From Martelella lutilitoris (GTDB taxonomy: Bacteria > Pseudomonadota > Alphaproteobacteria > Rhizobiales > Rhizobiaceae), in assembly GCF_005924265.1 (NCBI RefSeq), contig NZ_VCLB01000001.1, forward strand, positions 1 through 64,000: a stretch of DNA of 64,000 bases, written 5' to 3'. Positions within the stretch are counted from its first letter, which is position 1, and the number at the start of each line of letters is the position of its first letter. A program made the position numbers and the translations under genes. Shown here piece by piece: positions 23,711-32,447 of the stretch. Under the pieces are notes generated by a model. That model saw nothing but the letters and a program-made list of their open reading frames with translations, had not been told where the DNA came from and ran no database searches.

Positions 23711-24475
23711 TCAGCGGCGGTTTCTCAGCCCGCCGTCGAAGTCGACGACATTGCCGGAGATGTAGCCGAGAACCGGCGAGGCCAGCGACACGATCAGCCG
23801 GGCAACTTCGTCCGGCTCGGCGAGGCGGTCGAAGGGAAGGTTCTGCAAGACATCGCGCCAGCGCTCCTCATCGCCATACAGGCTTTTGGCCCGGCCGCGC
23901 GCCACCTTTTCCACCCGCTCGGTCCCCGTTCCGGCCGGATTGATGCCGAAGACCCTGACATTCCAGTCGGTCGAGCGCGACCCGACGGCCTCGGTAAAGG
24001 CGATCAGCCCCGCATTCGCGGCGCTGCCGGCGACATAATCGAAGCGCGGCGCGCGGCCGAGATCGCCGATGATGTTGATCACCGTCCCGTCCCGGCGCGC
24101 CTTCATCGCCTCGACCACGAGCTGGGTCAGGTGGATATAGCCGAAGACCTTCAGCTGCCAGGCCTTCTCAAGCTCGGCAAAGGGAAGGTTCAGGATATCG
24201 CCGCCAGGAATGGCGCCGGCATTGTTGACAAGGATATCGACCGGGCCTGCCTCCTTCACCAGCCTTTCGCGCTCGTCTGCCAGCGAGAGATCGGCGGCGA
24301 TGATGCGGACATCAAAGCCTGAAAGCGCGGCTTGCGCCTTTTCCAGCGCTTCCCCGGAGCGCGCGGCCAGAATGAGCGAGCAGCCTTCCCCGGCAAAGGC
24401 CCTGGCCGCCGCGAAGCCGATGCCTTTCGAGCCGCCGGTGATCAGGACGGTCTTGCCTTCGAGTTTCAGATCCAT
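23711..24475 (-). CDS. atypical SDR-family oxidoreductase
   Basis: 254 residues. The SDR nucleotide site (VLITGGSKGIGFAAARAF) and NNAG motif (ILVNNAGAIPGG) are intact, but the active site is not: NIIGDLG replaces the usual NxSS segment, and YVAGSAAN has Ser where the catalytic Lys of Y-x3-K belongs. Tyr is kept. It may be a divergent subfamily or have lost classical chemistry. The ATG begins directly after the stop of the ABC ATPase gene, so it is the last gene of the transporter operon and probably acts on the imported compound. It converges with the polysaccharide operon, 15 bases away. Confidence 0.8.
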   Translation of the reverse strand: MDLKLEGKTVLITGGSKGIGFAAARAFAGEGCSLILAARSGEALEKAQAALSGFDVRIIAADLSLADERERLVKEAGPVDILVNNAGAIPGGDILNLPFAELEKAWQLKVFGYIHLTQLVVEAMKARRDGTVINIIGDLGRAPRFDYVAGSAANAGLIAFTEAVGSRSTDWNVRVFGINPAGTGTERVEKVARGRAKSLYGDEERWRDVLQNLPFDRLAEPDEVARLIVSLASPVLGYISGNVVDFDGGLRNRR

Positions 24476-25267
24476 TCAGACGGCCGCCTCTTTAGTGACG
24501 GCCGCCGCCTTGGCATGGGCATGGCGCATTTCATGCATGATCTCCGCCTTGTAGGCGACGAATTCCGGCGAGGTCAGGTCGTCAATGCTGCGCGGGCGGG
24601 CAAGTTTGATGTCAATCTCGCGGGCGATATGAGCCGGACGCGCCGACATGACGCAGATGCGGTCCGCCAGAAGCACCGCCTCGTCGATGTCATGGGTGAC
24701 GAACACCACCGTCGTCTTGTGCTTCTGCCAGATCGACAGCAGAAGTTCCTGCATGGTCAGCCGCGTCTGGGCATCAAGCGCGCCGAAGGGTTCGTCCATC
24801 AACAATGCGCGCGGCTGCATCACCAGTGCACGGGCAATGCCGACGCGCTGGCGCATGCCGCCGGAAAGCTGCGAGGGATAGGCATGCCTGAAATCGGTCA
24901 GCCCGACCATGTCCAGCATGGCATTGACCTCGGGCTCGTAGTTCATGCGGGTCGAGCCCTGCAGCCTGCGGCCGAAATTGACGTTGTGGAACACGGTGAG
25001 CCAGGGAAAAAGGGCCGCCTCCTGAAAGACGACGGCGCGCTCGGGCGCGGGCTTGGTGATCGGCCCGCCGTCGAAACGAACCTCGCCTTCCGTATTCGCC
25101 TCGAAGCCTGCGAGAATGTTCAAGAGCGTCGACTTGCCGCAGCCGGAGGGGCCGAGCAACGCGACGAATTCTCCCTCGCGGATGGAAAGGTCGACATTGT
25201 CCAGCGCGCGCACCGGCGGGTTTCCGGGATAGGTCTTGGCGACGTTGGTGATTTCGATATTGGCCAT
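24476..25267 (-). CDS. ABC transporter ATP-binding protein (nitrate/sulfonate/taurine type)
   Basis: 263 residues. Walker A GPSGCGKST near residue 40, Q-loop FQEAALFPW, signature LSGGMRQRVGIARAL, Walker B ALLMDEP and H-loop FVTHDIDEA. It closely follows the SsuB/TauB/NrtD pattern. Start MANIEITNV at 25267; a longer frame runs back into the permease gene and is rejected. Third gene of an operon SBP-permease-ATPase-SDR on minus. Substrate unknown. Confidence 0.94.
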   Translation of the reverse strand: MANIEITNVAKTYPGNPPVRALDNVDLSIREGEFVALLGPSGCGKSTLLNILAGFEANTEGEVRFDGGPITKPAPERAVVFQEAALFPWLTVFHNVNFGRRLQGSTRMNYEPEVNAMLDMVGLTDFRHAYPSQLSGGMRQRVGIARALVMQPRALLMDEPFGALDAQTRLTMQELLLSIWQKHKTTVVFVTHDIDEAVLLADRICVMSARPAHIAREIDIKLARPRSIDDLTSPEFVAYKAEIMHEMRHAHAKAAAVTKEAAV

Positions 25268-25278
25268 GATCTTGTCCT

Positions 25279-26157
25279 TCACCGCGTCCCGCCGGCAGCC
25301 TGCCAGGCAAGAAGGCGATGCTCGATGATGAGAATGATCCGGTCGCTCAGAAGGCCCATCAGGCCGATCGTCGCCATGTCGGCGATCACCACATCCATGC
25401 GGCCGACATAATAGGCATCCCACAGCACATAGCCGAGGCCGGATTTGACGGCGACCATCTCGGCGACGATCACCGCCGTCCAGCCGATGCCGAGACCGAT
25501 GCGAAGGCCGGTAAAGATCGATGGCAGGGCAGACGGCACGACCACTTTCAGCAGCACGTCGCGACGGTTGGCGCCCAGCATGCGGGCGGCCCGGACCAGG
25601 TTCTTCTCGACATTGCGCGCGCCCTGGGTGGTGTTGATGACGATCGGATAGAATGCGCCGAGCGCGATCAGGAAGATGGCGCCGAAGCTGGAAATACCGA
25701 AGACGGCGATCGAAAACGGCAGCCATGCGGTGATCGGGACCGGGCGCAGAAGCTGGATGGTCGGATCGACGGCTTCGGCGGCAAGCCGGCTCCAGCCGAT
25801 GAAGATGCCGGTCGGGATGGCGACGACGATGGCGAGCGCGAAACCCTGGGCGACGCGGATGGTCGAAAAGCTCAGACTGTCCCACCAGGTGCCGCTATAG
25901 GGATTAAGCCCCATGCCGGAGGCGCCGAACGCCCAGGTCTGCCAGCCTTTCCAGACGCGATCGGGCGTCGGCAGGACGCCGCCGAAAAGCGAGCCGTTCG
26001 TGCCGCTTGCCTGCCAGATAACCAGAACGGCAATCGGCAGGATCAGCGCGACCAATGTGCGTCGGAGATTGAAACCGCGAACGGCTGTCCAGAGCCCGCT
26101 CGCCCGTCTTGCGGTCATCGAGCCCGCCGTGCCGGGCGCTGCGCTTGTCTGTTCCAT
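25279..26157 (-). CDS. ABC transporter permease (SsuC/TauC type)
   Basis: 292 residues. A long N-terminal cytoplasmic stretch, first helix ALILPIAVLVIWQ near residue 37, then five to six membrane helices of the BPD_transp_1 fold. The coupling segment that contacts the ATPase is AARMLGANRRDVLLKVVVPSALPSIFTGL. It is 11 bases upstream of the ATPase gene and 92 bases downstream of the binding-protein gene, with a strong hairpin in that gap. Confidence 0.92.
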   Translation of the reverse strand: MEQTSAAPGTAGSMTARRASGLWTAVRGFNLRRTLVALILPIAVLVIWQASGTNGSLFGGVLPTPDRVWKGWQTWAFGASGMGLNPYSGTWWDSLSFSTIRVAQGFALAIVVAIPTGIFIGWSRLAAEAVDPTIQLLRPVPITAWLPFSIAVFGISSFGAIFLIALGAFYPIVINTTQGARNVEKNLVRAARMLGANRRDVLLKVVVPSALPSIFTGLRIGLGIGWTAVIVAEMVAVKSGLGYVLWDAYYVGRMDVVIADMATIGLMGLLSDRIILIIEHRLLAWQAAGGTR

Positions 26158-26204
26158 TCTGTTCTTTTCCAGCGGCAGGCTTCAGCCGCGTTTCAATTGG
26201 CGTT

Positions 26205-26231
26205 CGGCAGGCGCAGCCAGAGCGCCTGCCG
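26205..26231 (-). other. intercistronic stem-loop between SBP and permease genes
   Basis: CGGCAGGCGC (26205-26214) and GCGCCTGCCG (26222-26231) form a perfect 10-bp stem with a 7-base loop. A stem-loop after a binding-protein gene commonly protects its mRNA or partly terminates transcription, giving excess binding protein over permease. There is no U-run, so partial attenuation or a 3' stabiliser is more likely than full termination. Confidence 0.6.
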
Positions 26232-26249
26232 GTTGCCTGGGTCAAAAAC

Positions 26250-27242
26250 TCAATAGGACTTTGCTTCCTCGACGATGGTCTCGTCCCAGTGATCGGGAAT
26301 TTCGCCGGAGACATCTTCCTGAATGACGCCGAGTTCGGCGAAGGCCTTGGCCTGGGCGGCGGCCTGCTCGGGCGTGACGACGGAACCGAGCGTGATTGCC
26401 TTGGAGGCCTGTTTGGAAAGCTCGAGATCAAGGCCGGTATGGGCCGCATAGGCCTCGGCAAAGGCCTCCGCATCATCGGCGAGCGCCTGCTGCGCCGCAA
26501 GATAGGCCCAGACGAACCGCACCACGGCATCGCGCTTTTCTTCCAGAGCATCCTTGGAGGCGACCATCATGCCAAGCTCGTCGCCAACAGATTCAGACGT
26601 CGAATAGTCGAGATTGGTGGCGAAATGGCCGTAGCCTTCCAGAACCGGGATGGATTCGAAGGGCTCCCAGGTGATGATCGCATCGACATCGCCGCGCTGC
26701 AGCGCCTGGTCGAAGGCGGCTCCGCCGCCCTGAATGTTCACGGCCTCGAAGCTGTCATAGGGAATATCGTTCTCGATCAGCGTCGCGGCGAACTGGAACC
26801 AGACGGCCGAGCCAGGCGCAATGCCGACCTTCTTGCCGGCAAGGTCGTCCCAGCTTTCCATTTCAACGCCGTTGCGCACGACGGGATACTTGGCAGAGGA
26901 GCCGACGCCCATGATGCCGTAGACCGCATCCGAGCCCTGAGCGAGCGCGATCGGAAGATCCGCCGGGCCAACGGTTGCAATATCAAGCGAACCGGCGAGA
27001 AGCGCCGTGCGCGTGTCGGCATAGCGCGAGAATTCGACCATTTCGATCTCGACATTAAGCGGATCCAGCATCTCCTGGACGAGCTGCAGCGGCGCCAGAT
27101 GGCCGACCTTTTGATAGCCGACGGTCAGCGTGGTTTCACTCTCAAGCGGCGCTGGCTCTTCCGCATGCGCCGTGATTGCAGGGGTCGCGATCAGGCCTGC
27201 CGAAACGGCGGCTATCGCGAATGCATTCGACAGATTTCTCAT
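26250..27242 (-). CDS. ABC transporter substrate-binding protein (SsuA/TauA/NrtA-like)
   Basis: 330 residues. Signal peptide with cleavage after ITAHA (about residue 28). The mature protein has the family features TVGYQKVGHLAPL, RTALLAGSLDIATVGPADLPIALAQG and DAIITWEPFESIPVLEGYG. The family binds sulfonates, nitrate, thiamine precursors or aromatic acids. ATG at 27242 follows AGAGGTGATTG; a TTG one codon earlier is possible. First gene of the transporter operon, 263 bases after the LysR gene on the same strand, so it probably has its own promoter. Confidence 0.92.
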   Translation of the reverse strand: MRNLSNAFAIAAVSAGLIATPAITAHAEEPAPLESETTLTVGYQKVGHLAPLQLVQEMLDPLNVEIEMVEFSRYADTRTALLAGSLDIATVGPADLPIALAQGSDAVYGIMGVGSSAKYPVVRNGVEMESWDDLAGKKVGIAPGSAVWFQFAATLIENDIPYDSFEAVNIQGGGAAFDQALQRGDVDAIITWEPFESIPVLEGYGHFATNLDYSTSESVGDELGMMVASKDALEEKRDAVVRFVWAYLAAQQALADDAEAFAEAYAAHTGLDLELSKQASKAITLGSVVTPEQAAAQAKAFAELGVIQEDVSGEIPDHWDETIVEEAKSY

Positions 27243-27505
27243 CAATCACCTCTGGAGTTGTTTGTTTTTGTCCGGCGCTGTTACCCCTGCAGCACGAGAA
27301 AGAGCGGTAGCCTCGCGACAGCAGGCTTTCGGGCAGCCGCTCTCTGCACATTTGTGCGGAAGCGCATGAGCAAAAGCGCCGTGAAGACTAAACATTGACA
27401 CGGGCAACGCCGTCCATGACGCACGTGCTCTAGCAGCTATGCCGCAACGCACGATCAATGGTCCGGGCATGATCGACAGGAAAGGGACGATGCCACAGCT
27501 TGTCC

Positions 27506-28450
27506 TCAGACGATTTCGCTTTCCGCCGGTTCATCGACTGCAGAGGCAGCGGCAATCTGCAGCTGGATGGCGCGGCGAACCTCGCGCATGGCGGAGGTGA
27601 ACGGCTTGTTGGGAACGCTCGCCATCAGCATGACATTGAGGAGTTCCGGGCTGGTGATGCGCCAGGCCGAGAACTCCCGGTCGGAAAGCTGACGGTTGAC
27701 GCAGCCGATCGGCAAAATGCTGAAGAACGGCTCGACCTGGACGAGTTTGGTGATGGCGGCGATCGCGTCGATCTCGATCTCGATATCAAGCGCGACGTTC
27801 ATCTCCCGCGCGGTGCGGTCGATCAGCCGCCTGAGACCATGGCTGTCGCCCTGCAGGATCAGCGGCAAATTGGCGACAGTATCGAAGGAAACGGTTCCGA
27901 TAGCGCCTTGCGGGTCCGCCAGGATATCCGTCGCGGACGGTCGCCCGACCAGATAGAGCGGCTCGGACATCAGCGGTTCTAGCAGGAGACCGGAGGACTG
28001 GCGCGACTCGTGGACGATGCCGATATCGATCTTGCCGGCGGTCATCCACTCGCAGATATGGCCGGAGAGCCCGTCGATGATGTGTAGCTTGATGTCGGGA
28101 AACTGCCGGCGAATGCTCAACAGAAGCGAGGTCGCGATCATGGCGCTGACCGACGGCGGCATGCCGACCGTGACCGTACCGGAGGGCGCATCGCGATCCT
28201 CGGCCAGTTCGGCGCGAATGTTTTCCAATTCGCCGAGCACGCTGTCTGCCACGGCGAGGAAACGCTTGCCGGCATCCGTCAACGCCACGCCGCGCCCGTT
28301 GCGGTAGAACAGCTTGGTCGACAACTCGCTTTCAAGCCGACCGACCTGCCGGCTGAGCGCCGGCTGCACGACCATCAGCTCCGACGACGCCCTGGAAAAA
28401 CTGCCCGCCCGCGCAACGGCGCAGAAATATTCAAGCTGCTTCATTTCCAT
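27506..28450 (-). CDS. LysR family transcriptional regulator
   Basis: 314 residues. N-terminal HTH MKQLEYFCAVARAGSFSRASSELMVVQPALSRQVGRLE, then an effector domain from about residue 90 (GTVTVGMPPSVSAMIATSLL). The Met at 28450 follows AAGGAG 12 bases upstream; an inner Met two codons later is also possible. It is divergent from the deacetylase-amidase operon (228-base gap) and upstream of the ABC operon on its own strand, so it is the natural regulator of either or both. Effector unknown. Confidence 0.92.
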   Translation of the reverse strand: MEMKQLEYFCAVARAGSFSRASSELMVVQPALSRQVGRLESELSTKLFYRNGRGVALTDAGKRFLAVADSVLGELENIRAELAEDRDAPSGTVTVGMPPSVSAMIATSLLLSIRRQFPDIKLHIIDGLSGHICEWMTAGKIDIGIVHESRQSSGLLLEPLMSEPLYLVGRPSATDILADPQGAIGTVSFDTVANLPLILQGDSHGLRRLIDRTAREMNVALDIEIEIDAIAAITKLVQVEPFFSILPIGCVNRQLSDREFSAWRITSPELLNVMLMASVPNKPFTSAMREVRRAIQLQIAAASAVDEPAESEIV

Positions 28451-28677
28451 GATGCGTGATTGCTCCTTCGGGCATAGCTGTTAGACCGGTGAGATCGGCT
28501 CACAATCCCGCTTGCCCATAATAAGTTCGTCGCCGACGGACCGGTCGGATGATCCGGCGCCCGTCGCTGAAGGAACACTATGCAAGTTTTGCGCCAGACG
28601 CCCCGCTTCGCGCGGCATCGTTTCGCACCATGGCGAAGCGGCTGGCCCGCAGGCCTTTTGCCAGAAGGGAAGAGCTC

Positions 28678-29574
28678 ATGATCGCCTCCAATCCGCGCAT
28701 TCCATATCGATTGGCCGATGACCGTGATGCCCTGCCCGCTTTCAACAACCGGCGCATCGTTGTGCAGTTCGTCGTGAATATGGAGCACTGGCGCTTCGAC
28801 CACCCGATGCCGCGCGGCATCTCCACGCCGCCGCAGGGCCGCGCCGCCGTTCCCGATATCCCGAATTTCGCCTGGGCCGAATATGGCATGCGCGTCGGCA
28901 TGAAGCGCTTCTTCGATCTCTTCCGCGCGACCGGTCTGCCGGCATCCGCCAGCCTCAACGCCAATGTCATCGACGTCTATCCCGAATGCGCGGAGCAATC
29001 CGTTGCGCTCGGCTGGGAGTTCATCGGCCACGGGCTTTATCAGCAGGCCGTCCATACGGAACCGAACGAAACGGAGATCATAGAAAGAAGCCTTGAGCGG
29101 CTGAAGGCCTATACCGGCGTCAAGACGCGCGGCTGGCTCGGTCCGGGTCTTGGCGAAAGCGAGAAGACGCCGGATATCCTGAAAAGCCTCGGCATCGAAT
29201 ATCTGCTCGACTGGGTGCTGGATGACCGCCCCTGCTGGATGGAGACGAAAAAGGGTCCGCTCCTTTCCGTGCCCTATACGCTGGAACTGAACGACAGCAC
29301 GGTCTACGCCGTCGAGAAACACCGGACCGGCGAGTTCCTGAACCGCGTCAGGCGCACGCTGGCGGCCTATGAACGCGAGGAGGAAAGCGGCACCGTGATC
29401 ATGACCGTTGCGCTTCACCCCCATCTCATGGGCGTGCCTCACCGCATCACCGAGCTTGTCGAGATGACCGAAGTGCTGATGGCGCATCCGCAGGTGACAT
29501 TCGCTCAGCCGGGCGAAGTCGCTCATTGGTTCGAGGGCCTTTGCGACGAAACTGCAAAGCGAAAGATGGCCTGA
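28678..29574 (+). CDS. polysaccharide deacetylase family protein (PuuE/allantoinase-like)
   Basis: 298 residues of NodB-type fold in the PuuE-like branch: RIVVQFVVNMEHWRFDHPMPRG near residue 25, PNFAWAEYGMRVGMKRFFDLF near 65, GWEFIGHGLYQQAVHTEPNETE near 115, and VALHPHLMGVPHR near 245. PuuE is an allantoinase lacking a classical metal site, so the substrate may be a ureide or cyclic amide rather than a polysaccharide. The start at 28678 has AAGGGAAGAG. It heads an operon with an amidase and its small subunit, suggesting sequential ring or amide hydrolysis. Confidence 0.8.
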   Translation: MIASNPRIPYRLADDRDALPAFNNRRIVVQFVVNMEHWRFDHPMPRGISTPPQGRAAVPDIPNFAWAEYGMRVGMKRFFDLFRATGLPASASLNANVIDVYPECAEQSVALGWEFIGHGLYQQAVHTEPNETEIIERSLERLKAYTGVKTRGWLGPGLGESEKTPDILKSLGIEYLLDWVLDDRPCWMETKKGPLLSVPYTLELNDSTVYAVEKHRTGEFLNRVRRTLAAYEREEESGTVIMTVALHPHLMGVPHRITELVEMTEVLMAHPQVTFAQPGEVAHWFEGLCDETAKRKMA

Positions 29575-29579
29575 AGCCC

Positions 29580-29774
29580 ATGGACGAGGATGAAAAAGCG
29601 CGCGTGATCGCCGAGGCGGCCGGCCTTGGCCGGATCGTGGAGATGGACGAGGACGACATTCTGAGTGCGGCGGCAAGCGCCCGCGCCTTTCGCGCAGCGC
29701 TGACGGAGAAGGACACGCCTGCCGACGAGCCCTGGCCGCCGATGACCGCCGGGAGGCGAAATGACCGCCCTTGA
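29580..29774 (+). CDS. AtzG-like (DUF4089) amidase small subunit
   Basis: 64 residues, helical: MDEDEKARVIAEAAGL...AASARAFRAAL...PADEPWPPM. The pattern of two helices and a C-terminal Pro-rich end resembles AtzG/DUF4089, the small subunit that stabilises the amidase AtzE in 1-carboxybiuret hydrolysis. The 3' end overlaps the amidase gene by 14 bases and the start is 5 bases after the deacetylase stop, fitting a coupled complex. Recognition rests on size, position and partial sequence resemblance. Confidence 0.65.
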   Translation: MDEDEKARVIAEAAGLGRIVEMDEDDILSAAASARAFRAALTEKDTPADEPWPPMTAGRRNDRP

Positions 29775-31152
29775 ATTCGCCTCCGCGTCTGAAATCGGCG
29801 CACTTTACCGCAGCCACAAGCTTTCCCCTGCCGAATATGTCACGACCCTTTCCAGCCGCATTGCCGCGCTGGACCCGAAACTCAACGCCTTCATCCATTT
29901 CGATGCCGATGATGCTGCAAGGCAGGCTTCCGTCCTGACGGACGAGCTTGCCGCCGGAAGACTGCGCGGGCCGCTTCACGGCATCCCCGTCGCCATCAAG
30001 GACATTATCGACGTGGAAGGCGTTGCCACCACCTGCGCCTCGCACACGCGACAGGACGCGATTGCGGCGGACGATTCCCATGTCGTTGCCCTTCTGCGAC
30101 GGGCCGGCGCGATCATTTTCGGCAAGACCAATACGCATGAGTTCGCTTGCGGGCGACCAAGCTTCGACCTGCCGGTTCCCCCGGCGCGCAATCCGTGGAA
30201 CCCGGATCATCACCCCGGCGGCTCCTCGTCCGGCTCCGGCGCGGGCGTTGCCGCCGGCCTGTTTCCGCTGGCCTTGGGAACGGATACAGGCGGTTCCGTG
30301 CGTCACCCGGCAAGCGCCTGCGGGATTGTCGGCTTCAAGCCCACCTATGGCGCGGTGTCGCGGCGCGGCGTGTTTCCGCTCGCCCAGACGCTCGACTGTA
30401 TCGGCGCGCTGGCCCGCACCAGCACGGATGCCGCGCTGCTGATCGATGCCATTGCCGGCGTCGATGCGAGAGAACTATCCACGATCGCCATGCCGTGGAA
30501 GACCTGCGCGGAAGGCGACAAGGCCTCTCTCACGGGTCTGAAAATCGGCTATATCCGGCAGTTTCACACCGAGGATCTTGTCGCGCCCGACGGTACGGCG
30601 CAGCTGATCGACGGCGCCGCCGCAACCCTTGCCGAGCTCGCCGCAGAGGTCGAAGACGTGCGCCTGCCGCCGCTTTCCTCCTTCTTCGCGGTCAACCGCA
30701 TCCTTCTCTCGGCGGAAGGTTTTGCTGTCCACGCCGATCACCTGCGCACCCGGCACGAGGATTACGGACGGTTGACGCGACGGGCACTTCTGGCAGGCGC
30801 GTTCCTGACGGCGGAAGATTATGTGCGGGCGCAGAAGCAGCGCAAACGCCTCGTCGAGGCAGTCAATGATGCTTTCTCCCGCTACGACATACTGGTATCG
30901 GCGAGCTCAATGGAGGCCGCCGCAAGGCTCGATGATCCGGCGGAGACGGCCCGCACCTATACGCGACAGGCCCGCACGCCCTTCAGCGTCACCGGTCATC
31001 CGGCCTTAAGCGTCATGGCGGGGCTTTCCGATGATGGCCTGCCGATCGGCGTCCAGTTCGCGGGCCGCGCTTTCGAAGAACCGAAGCTGATTGCCGTTGC
31101 CCGCGCGTTCGAAGCCGCGCGCGGTCTGCCGATGACGCCGCCTGCCCTATGA
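29761..31152 (+). CDS. amidase-signature family hydrolase (AtzE-like)
   Basis: 463 residues. The Ser-cisSer-Lys triad is visible: Lys80 in VAIKDIID, Ser155 in GGSSSGSG and Ser179 in DTGGSVRHPAS. The family hydrolyses amides, ureas and carbamates; AtzE and allophanate hydrolase are relatives. An AtzG-like small subunit overlaps its start, making an AtzE-AtzG-type complex likely. The upstream PuuE-like gene suggests stepwise breakdown of a ureide or cyclic amide for nitrogen. The next gene overlaps by ATGA. Confidence 0.87.
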   Translation: MTALEFASASEIGALYRSHKLSPAEYVTTLSSRIAALDPKLNAFIHFDADDAARQASVLTDELAAGRLRGPLHGIPVAIKDIIDVEGVATTCASHTRQDAIAADDSHVVALLRRAGAIIFGKTNTHEFACGRPSFDLPVPPARNPWNPDHHPGGSSSGSGAGVAAGLFPLALGTDTGGSVRHPASACGIVGFKPTYGAVSRRGVFPLAQTLDCIGALARTSTDAALLIDAIAGVDARELSTIAMPWKTCAEGDKASLTGLKIGYIRQFHTEDLVAPDGTAQLIDGAAATLAELAAEVEDVRLPPLSSFFAVNRILLSAEGFAVHADHLRTRHEDYGRLTRRALLAGAFLTAEDYVRAQKQRKRLVEAVNDAFSRYDILVSASSMEAAARLDDPAETARTYTRQARTPFSVTGHPALSVMAGLSDDGLPIGVQFAGRAFEEPKLIAVARAFEAARGLPMTPPAL

Positions 31153-32207
31153 CGCTGGACCGGTTGCTCTTCGATGCAGGGCGCATGGCCGCAACCGCGA
31201 TTGCCGCCGCAATCGGCGGCGGCGTCGCAAATGCCGCCGGCATTCCGCTCGGCTTTCTGATCGGCGCGATGTTCGCGACGGCGGCCCTTTCGCTCTTCAA
31301 CCTGCCCGTTGCCGTGGTGCCCAACAGCCGGCAGGCGGCGCAGGGGCTGATCGGCATCGGCGCCGGCCTTCGCCTGACGCCAGATGTCGCCGAGCGCCTG
31401 GCCGGCCTCTTCCCGGTGATGCTGGCCTCGGCCTTCGCCCTCATCCTGGCGGCCTGCCTGATATCGCTCGCCATCAACCGCCTCACCCGGCTTGACCCGG
31501 ACACTGCCTTTTTCATGAGCCTGCCCGGCGGTATCGCCGAAATGGCCGTGCTTTCCGAGCGCTACGGCGGCGTGCCCGGACTGGTCTCGATCGGCCAGTT
31601 CCTGCGCATCCTGTTCGTCACGCTCACCATTCCGCAAATCGTCTTCGCCTTCGGGCGCGACGGCGCGGTGCAGCCGGAAGTACCCGCCCCCCATGCGGAG
31701 GTCCTGTGGCTGCCGCTGATCGTCCTGTGCATCGCGGCTATCGTTCTGGCGCGGCTCTTGAGCGGAAAGCGCGTCCCCAATGCCTGGCTGCTTTCCGGCA
31801 TCATCGCCGGCGCGGGGGCGGCGCTGTTCGAGTGGCATACGGCCGTGCCGTTGGAAGGACTGGAACTGGCGCAGATCTTCATCGGCATCTCGCTCGGCGC
31901 GCGCTGCACCCGTGCCGTCTTCCGCGACGGATACCGCTTTCTGCCGGCCAACCTCGCCGGAACCGCCACGCTCGTGGCCTTCTCCACGGCTCTCGCCTTC
32001 ATCATCGGCCGCGCCTTCGACATCGACACGATCTCGCTCGTCCTGGCGCTGGCGCCGGGCGGGATTGCCGAGATGTCGCTGGTCTCCGGCCAGATCGGCG
32101 CGGATACCGTGCTTGTCGTCGCCTTCCATCTGGTCCGGGTGGTGATGGTGCTGTCGCTTGCCGTCCTCCTGCGGCGGATTTTCCTGCCGAAAGAGCGGGA
32201 CGGATAG
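31149..32207 (+). CDS. AbrB-family integral membrane protein (putative transporter)
   Basis: 352 residues, very hydrophobic, about ten membrane segments in two homologous halves (GGVANAAGIPLGFLIGAMFAT... and a later half ending PGGIAEMSLVSGQIGADT). The repeated PGGIAEM motif appears in both halves. Databases label this family AbrB-like transcriptional regulator or ammonia monooxygenase, but the sequence is plainly a membrane protein and probably a transporter. Last gene of the deacetylase-amidase operon, overlapping the amidase by ATGA. It may import the substrate or export a product. Confidence 0.82.
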   Translation: MTLDRLLFDAGRMAATAIAAAIGGGVANAAGIPLGFLIGAMFATAALSLFNLPVAVVPNSRQAAQGLIGIGAGLRLTPDVAERLAGLFPVMLASAFALILAACLISLAINRLTRLDPDTAFFMSLPGGIAEMAVLSERYGGVPGLVSIGQFLRILFVTLTIPQIVFAFGRDGAVQPEVPAPHAEVLWLPLIVLCIAAIVLARLLSGKRVPNAWLLSGIIAGAGAALFEWHTAVPLEGLELAQIFIGISLGARCTRAVFRDGYRFLPANLAGTATLVAFSTALAFIIGRAFDIDTISLVLALAPGGIAEMSLVSGQIGADTVLVVAFHLVRVVMVLSLAVLLRRIFLPKERDG

Positions 32208-32373
32208 GCAGACGCGCAACGGACCGAGGGCGCGCGTCTCAAAATCGTCTTTTCCAAGAGCAGAGCCGCGGTTGGCCGCCATGCGATTCCGCGCCTGAAG
32301 CGGCCTCGAGCATGCCTTTGATTTTTCATGCAGAAGCGCGCGTCTCATCAGCCAGCCCGCTCATTTCAACAAT

Positions 32374-32387
32374 GTCCTATATAGGAC
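32374..32387. promoter_or_regulatory. candidate GntR (HutC-type) operator
   Basis: GTCCTATATAGGAC, a perfect 14-bp palindrome 60 bases upstream of the GntR gene and directly abutting a possible -35 box (TTGCCA, 32388-32393). Position suggests autoregulation. Confidence 0.6.
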
Positions 32388-32417
32388 TTGCCAATTTTTT
32401 AAACATATGCGTTAATT
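32388..32417 (+). promoter_or_regulatory. candidate promoter of gntR-TRAP operon
   Basis: TTGCCA (32388-32393), 18-base spacer, TTAATT (32412-32417). The palindrome immediately upstream would let a bound repressor interfere with RNA polymerase. Confidence 0.35.
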
Positions 32418-32447
32418 TATGCAGAAAAACCTGCGAAGGACATCCTC

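Noticed and set aside
28441-30306. 621-codon open frame on minus opposite the deacetylase-amidase operon
   Set aside because: Antisense shadow in high-GC DNA; the plus strand carries recognisable catalytic motifs throughout.
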